Assembly: GCA_034387635.1 (NCBI GenBank)
Contig: JAOANU010000003.1
Location: forward strand, 372,001 to 436,000
Direction: 5' to 3'
Source of the DNA: Rhodosporidiobolus odoratus
Lineage: Eukaryota > Basidiomycota > Microbotryomycetes > Sporidiobolales > Sporidiobolaceae
DNA: 64,000 nt
Part shown: positions 55,474 through 64,000 of the stretch, piece by piece
Layout of the letters: each line of letters begins with the position of its first letter
Position numbering within the stretch: position 1 is the stretch's first letter
Notes under the pieces: model-generated
What the model was told of the DNA's origin: nothing
Seen by the model: only the letters and a program-made list of their open reading frames with translations
Databases searched by the model: none
Translations under genes and position numbers: made by a program

Positions 55474-56760
55474 GAGCGAGGGAGGAGCACGAGACGGGTT
55501 GGTTTCGCCTTTTACACGTACCTCGCTTGTGAACACCTGACACTGGTCAGACTGGGACAATATCACTCCAAGGACCTCACTGGTACCACCAGCGCCGTCG
55601 CCCGCTTCCTTCGCCTTCCCTCCTCGCCCGCCCAACTCCCACCTCGCACCTCGTTCACCACCCTTCCCGTCGAGCTGAAGGAGCTAGTTGTGCAGAGTCT
55701 GCGAGACATTGAGAGAGTCGACGGCGTCTGGCTGGACAAAGAGCTCACCTATCCGACCGAGAAGGAGCTACAAAGGCGGGTTGAGGAGAAGCGGACACTG
55801 GCGCTCGAGGCTGTCACGCACGAAGTCAACGTCGAGAACGTTCCGGTAGCTGGACCGCTTAGCTTTGTCAACCGCGAGATGTACAGGCTGTGCCGTCCGT
55901 TCCTCTCGAGGGTGCGTGACTTCTTCCTTCCTCCGGCTGCCGAGATGCATGTCCCTTATTGGTCGACACGGACAGTCACTTGAGATTGATAAACACGGGC
56001 CTCTATTTTGTTAGCTTGTGCTGACCACTTTGCCTCGCCATGGGCGTCTCGTCAACTCACTCTGTTTCGACTTTGAAGCGAGCGGGGAAGACGGTGTGGA
56101 TAGCCTCGCATGGCTTGTAACCTTCCTGCCTAACCTAACCGATCTAGGTTCTTTGGACAGTGTCACGAAACTGCAGACAGACTTGCCCGCCCTTCTGCAC
56201 CTATACATCCGCCATCTCCTTGCATTGCAAGCTAACTCAGCTTGACGTCTTCTTCCCGCTTCCTCCGTACCTCTCAACGATGGCGTTTGTAGCCCCACTT
56301 CAGCAAGTCAAAGTGGACCTGAGGGCGCAGTGCGCCTCGTCGTTCAAAGCCTTTGTCGGCCATTTTTCCGCAACATTGACTGCCATCACCCTGTTCGACG
56401 TCTCGCCAGATCTTTCACCTATTGTCATATCTCCCGCATCTGACAACACTTGAACTCGTTCTGTTCGAGAGTCCGAACTTTTCCATTCTACCCCTCTTTG
56501 CTACAGCACCCATTGCCAACCTCAATGTCGATGTTGTCAGTTTTTCTTGTAATCAAAGGTAATGCTGATTAGGAGGAGCTTGTGTCGAGCTTACGACTGT
56601 CCTTCGCAAGTCCTTCGCTGTTCTCCAACTTGCCTGCGCCGATGTTGCCCTCCGGCTGTGGCTAGCGCGTTCATTTCGCGAGCAGCTGCCCGCTGACATC
56701 GCCAGACCATTTTGGCCGACGCGCTCCTCGTTGCCGTTCCAAAGTTCCGTTAGCGTGAGC
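55474..56760 (+). pseudogene. F-box/LRR-like gene, decayed
   Basis: An open frame without ATG runs from 55474 and contains FTTLPVELKELVVQSLRDIE and, 50 codons later, GPLSFVNREMYRLCRPFLSR, the F-box-like pattern also seen in the minus-strand gene near 34 kb. After a GTGCGT donor (55912) exon 2 begins at 56015 (LVLTTLPRHGRLVNSLCF). LRR-like sequence continues in other frames: a shift near 56235 to LTQLDVFFPLPPYLSTMAFV, and another near 56420 to YLPHLTTLELVLFESPNF. The missing start and two shifts suggest a pseudogene; extra introns could explain part of it. Function in life would be substrate choice for an SCF ubiquitin ligase. Confidence 0.6.
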
Positions 56761-57035
56761 ACTGGTCGGTGCCGTACCGCTACGATTGGAGGTTTGGCCG
56801 CATGATGGCGGGCTCCCTTTCTTGCTTTTCGTTCATGCCCCGTTCTGTCGTCGTATCGCTCTTAATCGCTCTCCTAGCTTCTGTCTACGCATTTCACTCT
56901 TACCAAAAGCCTCTCATCCCGGTCGCTATCTCGCTCGCCAATCTCAAGCACTGTATGACCACCTTCACCTTGGACCCCACTTCGTCGTCCGCGGCTCCGC
57001 ACAGTGATATGACGGTCGGAACAGCACCTCCAACG

Positions 57036-58306
57036 ATGGAACAAGTGAAGATGGGCCAGGTCGTCATGTTCGGCGGTATGTCGGGGCCTTGCGCGCGTCT
57101 TCCTCTAGCTGTAATCAGGTTGGTATTGACGAAACGCATTGACGTGCAGACTCTATTACGCAGGGCTCTTGGGTGGCAGGAGGGACCGGCGCTGAGCTCG
57201 CGCACAAGTGGCAGAGGAAGCTGTACGTCTGAACGATCTCTTCGAGGGAAGGAACAGAGGTTTCTTGACATTTCTTCGCTCGCCACTGCTTTCATGGTTC
57301 TGCGCCATTCACTATAGGGATGTAGTCAATCGAGGACTCTCAGGTGCGCCAGTTGCGTTCATCGGTCAAGGTCATAGACCCTATACACCCTGATGGAAGT
57401 CGTTGCAGGCTACAACAGTACGTCCCCCTCGAATGACCGTGTCTTTCAGTCATCTCTGCGTGCGCTACAACTCATGCCTGTGTTCTCTTCGCGCTGTTGT
57501 GCGCCTCACAGCTCAATGGGGGCTTGACATCATCAAGCGGGTGCGGTTCCTGCCTTTTTACCCCTTTAGGGCTCTGCGCGAACCTTCCTTCTGACCGCCC
57601 AATCTGTGTCGACAGTGGCTACCTCTGGCCGGCGACGACTCGCCACCTATCAAGCTGCTTGTAATCTGGTTCGGCGCGAACGACGCGGCTTTGCCTCCTT
57701 CCCCTCAAGCGGTTCGGTCCTCCATGCCCTACCCTCCAATCCCAAGCTGACTAGCCCCTACCCTCTCCTTGTAGCTTACGCTTAAGCGCTTCAAGGACAA
57801 CTTACGTGAAATCGCCTCCTTGGTCACCTCTCCTAGCTCGCCCTATCACTCACCGCATACCCAGCTCCTCTTCATCACCCCTCCGCCCGTTGATGCGGAC
57901 ACCCGCAACGCCGAACTCGCATCTCGTAATCCACCTCGAGTACCCGACCGCGACGCAGGCAGAACGCGAGAATTCGCAAAGGCTGTCGAGGAAGTGGCGT
58001 CAGACTTAGCGGTGCCCGTGGTGGACACTTGGACAGCGATCGATGCTGCCGCACAAAAGAACGGGCTAGAGAGATATCTGAGTGACGGGCTGCATCTGAC
58101 GCCGGAGGGGTACGGGGTCGTCACAGCTGGTTCGTTGTCTCCTCTATTTTCTGCCTCTTACTTCTTTCCGACCCTAACGTTTTTGACCCGGACAAGCAGA
58201 GATCACCAAGGTTCTCCTCGAAAAGCTCCCTCACCTGCATTGGGATGCGCTGGAGCAGACATTCCCGCATTGGGCGGACTGGATTCCGCAGGAGAAGCGG
58301 TTCTAG
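57036..58306 (+). CDS. SGNH-hydrolase esterase, IAH1 type
   Basis: Eight exons (57036-57075, 57150-57222, 57318-57343, 57409-57417, 57512-57540, 57616-57711, 57775-58129, 58200-58306) give 244 residues. SGNH blocks are all visible: FGDSITQGSW (nucleophile Ser, across intron 1), RGLSGYNTQWG (Gly, across introns 3 and 4), WFGANDA (Asn) and DGLHLTPEGY (catalytic Asp and His). Length and sequence match IAH1, the isoamyl-acetate-hydrolysing esterase, which splits acetate esters in the cytoplasm. Exon 4 is only nine bases (GC TAC AAC A); without it the GYNTQW block cannot be built. An in-frame upstream extension to 56769 is open but starts with GTG and is not needed. Confidence 0.9.
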
Positions 58307-58593
58307 AAGGGGGGCAATAAGACTGTAGATGCGTAGGATGTTGATCAGTCGTGCGCGAAATCGTTGTAAGCTGGGCAAGGAGGATGAGCGGACTTTGCAA
58401 AAGGCTTATCTATCGCAAACAACGGCGGACAACTCCTACAGATACTTGCAGATGCGAGAGGGAGTACAACAACCAGTACGACTAGTCCGGCGGAACCACA
58501 AAGAAATGGTAAAGAAAGGGAAACTCGAACAGAACCAAGACTGTAAACTAGCTTCATCTTCTTATCGCGTCCTTATCGCGTCAACCCGCCAGT

Positions 58594-61500
58594 TCATTCC
58601 GCCGCCTTACTGACGAACTTGATCCCCCTAACCTTCGCCAACTGTTTCTGAACCTTCTCCTCTTTCTTCTCTTCCTTCCTAATAACCTTTTTGGCATCCC
58701 TCCAAAACTTCAATCCGCCATGCACCGCCCTTGCCAAAATATCACTCGCCTGCCCTTTCGTCAGCCCATCCACCTTAACCCACTCCTTGTGCGGTTTCCC
58801 CACCCACACCCCTTCGATACACTCGTCTTGACTGTCTTTGGCCAGTTTCTTGAGGATATAGGTTTTTTGGGCGTCGGTGGCGGGGAGACGGCGCCAACTG
58901 TGGTGCCGCGCCAAGGAGACGGAAGCGTATTTGGGGTCGTGGAGGATGAAGGCGTCGGTGGTGCGGAGGAGGATGGGAAAGGAACGGTGCGAGGCGATGA
59001 GGTGCGGTTTGAGGTACCGAGGGAGGCCGGGAGTGGGAGGGATGCGACGGTAGAGAAGGGCTCGGTAGTCTGCGCAATAGCGATCGTTTGCATCGCGGAA
59101 AACAGGACCGCCGGGCGTGAAAAATGGGCAAGTGTCAACACGAAAACCGAGATTGAGAAGGCCAAAAGCTAGCTGAAGGGGGATACACGAAGTCGAAGGA
59201 ACTAACGCACCTTCGCCCTCTTTGACAATCTTCACATGTCCGACACCCATCAACTCCAAGATCCACGTATCCTCCCCGACTCCAACCCAAGCCAACCTGC
59301 TGAGCCGTTCAATCCCAACCCACTGCGTCTCACCCGTCTTCTTCTTTGTCTGGGCAACAAGGTCAAACGCCGTCGAGTAGTCGCGGTAGTGAAAGTTGTG
59401 TCGGTTGGCGAAAGCGGCGGCGGAGAGCTTGTGAACGGGTTCGTCCGAGAAGGTGGCAGATGAATCGGCTTGGGCTTGTTCCCGTGCCCGAGAGCGGTCT
59501 TGCATCTCGGCCGTTGTTTGCCCTGCGTTCCGACAGTGGTCAGCCTCATCGTCACAGCGCTTCTTCCTGAGATGGGGTAAACGAGGAAAGGACCAAAGAA
59601 AGCGATTTACCGTCAATCCTCTCCTCCGGATCCAACCCGAACAGCGTCGGCGTGCATACCACTCCCCCAGCATTCGCAGAGTTGCCCACCAAGTCAAGTA
59701 GCAAGCAGTCCTGCTTGCCAGTGTCGGGTGACAACCTCAACCCACGCCCAAGCATCTGTAGAAAGAGGTTCTGCGAGCGGGTTGGGCGGGCGAAGAGAAC
59801 GCAGTCGACGAAGGGGAAGTCAACACCCTCCAGGAGGATACCGCAATTAACCAGGACACTACAGGTTGTTCAAGTCAGTTCCCTTGCGCTCGAGATAGGC
59901 AAAGGAGAACACGCGTACGGAAAGTCACCTGCTCGAAACCCGCGATACAGCTCTTCCCGCTCACGCTGTTTTGTCGCTTCGTAAACGAAGCGAGCGTCAA
60001 TCCCTCGCGCTCGGAACTGTGCAATAAGAGAGCAGTCAAATTTTGGTCAGTGTAGCCTTCGTGCGCGGCCGAATGAAAGGGCGAACCTCATTCGTGAGAG
60101 AGACGACATGGGCGATATTGACTGCGAAGACCAGAGTCGAGCGACGATCTACATAACGCGAACACCAGCAGTCAGTAACTGGAACTCAAGCTCACAGTGC
60201 CGACTTCGCGGCCCAGTAAGCTAGTCAAGGTTTGAAGGTACGGGGGACAAAACACACCTCCAGCCTTGTCCTCCCAAGCGTCCACCGCCACCTTGTTGAC
60301 CTCGTCCTGGTCCACCGCATTCGCGAGACTTGTCATGGTGAACTCTCCGCTCGAGGAAGAGACATCGATCTGGCTCAAGTCGAGGGCGTTGCCGAGGTGA
60401 ACGGTAGTGAACCGGATGGGGGAAAGCCTGGAAGCGCGTTTAGTGCGATTCAGAGAATCTACTAGTTGGTCGCTGACGAGAACAAAAGGAAGAGAACAAG
60501 CAAAGGATTTGCGTACCAACTCCCCTCAATCATGTCCAACCAATCTGAGTGCCACACGATCGTTTCCCAAACCTTTCCGAGTGCAAGTCCATCCGCCCGT
60601 CCCCACGTAGCCGAGAAGGCGAGCAAAGGTACGCGGTGTCGACCTCGCGAGTCGAGAATGGCCTCGCGGGGAACGGGGTCGGGAAGGAGGTTGAACGGGT
60701 CTTCCTCCTCCTCAGACTGGCCGCTCGAGGTCTCCTCGGCGATAATCTCAGACTCGGACGACGAAGATCGGGGTGCAGGTTGCGGGAAGGGTTCGGAGGA
60801 AGATGGGAAGGAAAGGTAGTCTGGCAGGTCGACCTCTTCTTCCTCCTCTTCTTCCGCCACCTCGGTCCGAGCCTCGCCGCCTGATGGGGATCCCGGGGCG
60901 GGCTTGATGTGCGCCGAAGCAGGTATCGAACTGTCGGCCACTGTAATTGAGGACCGGCTGGCTTCATCAAGGATGTGGGAGTCGAAGCGGGAAAGGATGG
61001 CAAGGTACGATGGCGCTATAGCGTGGTGAGCCTGCAGAAGAGGGCATGAGTACACGACGAACGAGGCGAGTAGGGGGCTTGGGAAGAAGAAGAAGAAGTC
61101 GCACCTCGTCTACGATGATTGCCTTGAGGTAATCTGGATCAAATTTGTCCAGCCGAGACAGCTCGCCTCGGGCCAGAGTCTACAGAGGCAACCGGTGAGC
61201 ACCATACGCCTTTGGATCTCGCGCAAGCGGCCAACGCACCTGATAGGTGGCCACCGTAACCTCGGCCATACCATTGCCTCTCTTGTTGCCTTGCTCGACA
61301 TCCACACTCAGTCCGGGGTAAGTCCGCCTGACAACCTCAGCTGTCTGTGTCGCGAGTTGTATCGAGTTGACGATGATGAGCACGCGAGTGGCGTGTTCGC
61401 CGGTGGTAGGGTGGATCAGCGGAGGGAGGTAGCGGATCAAGGAGGTGAAGATGGCAGTTTTGCCAGACCCTGGCAGAGGAGAGCGTGGAGAACAGGGAAT

Positions 61501-62125
61501 CCAGCAGTGGTGCGCGGAAAGCGCGTACATGCCCCGCAAGGAAGGAAAGGGAGTTGTGGACAGGGCGTGACAAAATCGGGTAGATGTGGGAAAGGGGATA
61601 ATGAAGCGAGATCAGCCCTGGCCAGTCTTGCCTATCCCCATGGTACAAAGGGGCCGGAGCAGGGGTTCGATCCTTACCGGTAGGTGCGCTTACTCCCAGC
61701 CGTTGGTGTTGTCCCCTTTCCAGCTCGTCCAAGACGGCTCTTATGCATTCCGTTTGGTATGGCCTGAGCTTGATACCTACCGGGCGAGGTAGAGCGGCTT
61801 CGGACCCGGCCACGCCTGAGGAGTCTGCTATCGACGATGCTTGCTTCGGGGAGGCTGCCTTTGTCGCGACACTTCGTCGCTTCGAGTCGGACGGTTTTCG
61901 AGCAATTTGATCGGGCGTCGGTAAGGATGATCGAAGCGGAGGCGGTGTCGCAAATACTTGTGTAGTTACTGCTCGACTCGCACTCGGCTTTATCGGGGCT
62001 AGAGGGCGAGAGTTTGAGGGGAGATGTAGAGGAAGAGGTCGTGTTGAGGGACCTCGCAGGAGAGCTGAAGAGGAGGACGCGCCGGAAGCTGGTCGGTGGG
62101 GTCTATTGAAAGCTCTTCGGAGCAT
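58594..62125 (-). CDS. IRC3: Irc3-type mitochondrial SF2 helicase
   Basis: Ten minus-strand exons (62125-61678, 61469-61240, 61179-61105, 61031-60517, 60427-60258, 60148-60087, 60016-59919, 59858-59611, 59522-59211, 59069-58594) give 877 residues. The N-terminal 90 residues are Arg/Ser/Pro-rich without a fold, as in a mitochondrial presequence. Helicase motifs: Q-like [13 protein letters not shown], motif [13 protein letters not shown] (across intron 1), motif II VDEAHHAIA (across intron 3), motif [16 protein letters not shown], motifs IV-VI including [17 protein letters not shown] and [14 protein letters not shown]. An acidic insert of about 100 residues (EEEEEEEV region) separates motifs II and III. 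Irc3 acts on branched DNA in mitochondrial DNA maintenance. The type III restriction/XPB-like fold and C-terminal extension fit this family. Confidence 0.9.
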
Positions 62126-62554
62126 CCTAGCCGAGTTTTCAGCCTGTACCGCCTGTCAAAAGGTGGAGAGAAGGCAAGCGGGGGAGGGTTCAACGTTCAC
62201 TTTCTTCCAGCAGACAGTACACGCTATAACTTGCTCGGACAGGCGCGAGACTACGCTCATAGGTCCATCGTAAATTTTCCCTTCCCCTACGACGCCACTC
62301 GCCGCTCGTACCAAGCGATGCTGGACCCACCGATGTCGAGTGGGGCACCCCGTTCATCTCAGCCGCATGCGCGCTGAACAGGGTATACAAGGGTGCAGAG
62401 TATCCGAGTAGCTCAACGAGTGCCATATGAGTAGTATAGAGCCTCGGCGGAAGACGGCACAAGCAGGCGCGCGTCTTTTCCTCCTCCCGTTCGCATGGCT
62501 TACTCGTGTCCTCTCCTGTCACAGCATCCCACCTGCTCCGCTTAATCAGCCACA
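62126..62554. promoter_or_regulatory. Divergent promoter of helicase and thioesterase genes
   Basis: About 430 bases between opposing start codons. No TATA box or operator recognised. Confidence 0.35.
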
Positions 62555-64000
62555 ATGCTCGCAGCTGTTCGGCTCCTCGGCGCTTTCGCGCTGGTTGGAC
62601 TTGGTGGTGGCCTCTCGCTTCACGCCTTGCCGTCAGGGTCGGTTTCTTCCGTGTCACCCGCTAGCGACCGAGTCAAGCAAATTCCAGTACCCATCGTCGT
62701 GAGCCTCCCCATCCTCCTCTTGCTGCTCTCGAGCTGTGTCTCGGACACAAATCCGCTTACATCCGCTGCTTTTCCTCCTCGTCCCACCCTCGTCCTACAG
62801 ATCTGGCACGGCCTTGGAGACCGCCACGACGCCCCCGGCCTGCTCTCGCTCAAAGCCGACCTCGAAGCGCGAGAAGGACTCGAAGGGGTGTTTGTGCACC
62901 TCGTCAGGCTGGACGAGGATGGCGCAGCGGATCAGTGCGTCCATTAATCCTCTTCCCGTTTTTGTTCATCTCGCACTGGCACATCTGCTCAACCGACTCG
63001 GTCAGTTATTTGGATGCGCGAGCTCGAGGTGCTGACACAAACGTCGGATGGGCCGACAGACGCGCGACTTTCTTCGGCAGCGCCAGTTTGCAAATCTCGC
63101 ACGTTTGCTCTCAACTCCTCGCCCTCCCCGAGATCACTTCACCGGTCCTCAACCCAAGCGGGGTCTTTGACGCTCTCGGGTTTTCGCAAGGTGGACAACT
63201 GCTCAGGGGCGTGGTGGAGAAATGCGGCGGGAAAGGTGGATTGAAGGTTAGGAATCTGATCACCGTGGGGAGTCAACATGTGCGTCTACCTTTCCCGTGT
63301 TCTGTCTTACATAAAAAGGTAACTAGTTCATCCTGATGTGCTATCGCCTCCAGATGGGCATCTCCGCCATGCCCCCCTGCCCGCCCGGGAGCGGACCCTT
63401 CTCGACCTGCCGCCTGATGCACAGTTCCTTAATCCGCTCGGGGATCTACTCCTCTTGGGCGCAGCACCAAGTCGTCCCCGCTCAGTACTGGCGTGAGGAG
63501 TCTCGAATCGAGGACTATTTGCGCGTCAATACCTTCTTGAAGGACATCAATAATGAGAGAGTCGGGGATGAGCAAGTCGGAGTGGGGAAGGCAGAGGCGA
63601 GGCAAATGGAGGAGATACCACCATCTGACTTTGGGATGCTCACGGGTATAGATGAACCGAGGAACGAGACGTACAAACAGAACTTTGCCCAACTCAACAG
63701 ACTGGTTCTGCTTCGTTTCGGGTGCGATTTTGTTCTTCCCCTCTTCTCTCCTTTTCGCCAGCAGATCTGACGCTTTACGGTACGGTGTAATTTACACAGT
63801 GAGGACCTGACGGTAGTCCCCCCACAAACCGCGCACTTTACCCTCCCCCACCCCAACGCAACCAACTGTCCCATCCCTCCTCTCCCCGCCGACCCAGCCT
63901 GCTACTTGACCCCTCTCCCCTGGACCTCCCTCCCTCTCTACACTCACGACTACATTGGTCTTCGTCTCCTTAATGAAGCTGGCAAAGTCGTTAAAGGGGT
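62555..64000 (+). CDS. Palmitoyl-protein thioesterase, PPT1 type (3' partial)
   Basis: Exons 62555-62698, 62801-62934, 63060-63279, 63354-63721 and 63800 onward; the gene runs off the window after about 355 residues. The N-terminus is a hydrophobic signal peptide (LLGAFALVGLGGGLSLHA). Family marks: IPVPIVIWHGLGD (across intron 1), the nucleophile box DALGFSQGGQLLRG with Ser in GxSxG, and MGISAMPPCPPGS. The region around ITVGSQHMG and the end LYTHDYIGLRLLNEAGKVV also match. The catalytic His, expected further on, lies beyond the window. PPT1 removes palmitate from cysteines of proteins in the lysosome or vacuole. I chose the intron at 62699-62800 over read-through because it joins V to IWHGLGD, as in the family. 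Confidence 0.9.

Noticed and set aside
54766..55635. 289-codon open frame on the minus strand across the end of the tandem array
   Set aside because: Its first part overlaps the end of the array, it has no known motif, and its composition fits a chance antisense frame.
56769..57317. Upstream in-frame extension of the esterase with a hydrophobic segment
   Set aside because: It begins with GTG, has no ATG suited to a signal peptide joined to the esterase, and IAH1 proteins start where the ATG at 57036 lies.
61663..61677. GGTTCGATCC resembles the B box of a tRNA gene
   Set aside because: No matching A box, acceptor stem or cloverleaf can be drawn around it. It lies at the exon 1 donor of the helicase gene, so it is a chance match.

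Overview
The window is nuclear DNA from a high-GC fungus. Almost every recognisable gene is broken by short introns (about 40-180 bases) with donors such as GTGCGT, GTACGT and GTAAGT, and genes are packed with a few hundred bases between them. Intron density, GC content and protein types fit a basidiomycete yeast, most like the Rhodotorula/Sporobolomyces group (Pucciniomycotina). That placement is inference; no rRNA or mitochondrial marker is present. Gene models were built by hand by joining exons at GT-AG sites so that frame and family motifs continue. All complete models close in frame, but exact boundaries, especially first exons, remain predictions.

Left part, 1-22.4 kb, is ordinary housekeeping sequence: a cysteine-rich membrane protein (5' partial), an unrecognised protein, a mitochondrial-type 3-hydroxyacyl-CoA dehydrogenase, a nuclear poly(A)-binding RRM protein (PABPN1/Pab2 type), an ataxin-2/Pbp1 homologue, a TauD-family dioxygenase (probably xanthine dioxygenase), a predicted membrane protein, a very large Ctp1/Sae2/CtIP homologue and a Rho GTPase. 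Genes alternate in divergent and convergent pairs.

Middle part, 22.4-38.8 kb, is accessory. It holds a Gag-like intron-containing gene, a solo LTR with its own target-site duplication (AAACC), and a complete 5.6-kb Ty1/copia element with 230-bp LTRs and a CCAAT target-site duplication, whose polyprotein is cut once by an in-frame UAG. It also holds an F-box-like gene and one member (A) of an unknown protein family. A frameshifted second member (B) lies about 6 kb further on in the opposite orientation.

38.8-51.2 kb returns to housekeeping genes: a small zinc-finger protein, PIG-X/Pbn1, mitochondrial adenylate kinase 3, Sec66, the PP2A B56 subunit and ribosomal P1. The last exon of the P1 gene and about 1.6 kb around it are then repeated in tandem (two full units plus a partial third, 51.08-54.89 kb). 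This array is the most unusual structure in the window. It is followed by a decayed F-box/LRR-like gene.

The right end, 57-64 kb, has an SGNH esterase (IAH1 type), an Irc3-type mitochondrial helicase and a palmitoyl-protein thioesterase that runs off the window. No rRNA, tRNA, CRISPR array, origin or biosynthetic cluster was recognised, and I see no convincing new multi-gene system. The best candidates for new biology are the P1 terminal-exon array, the stop codon inside the copia integrase, and several unusual splicing arrangements.
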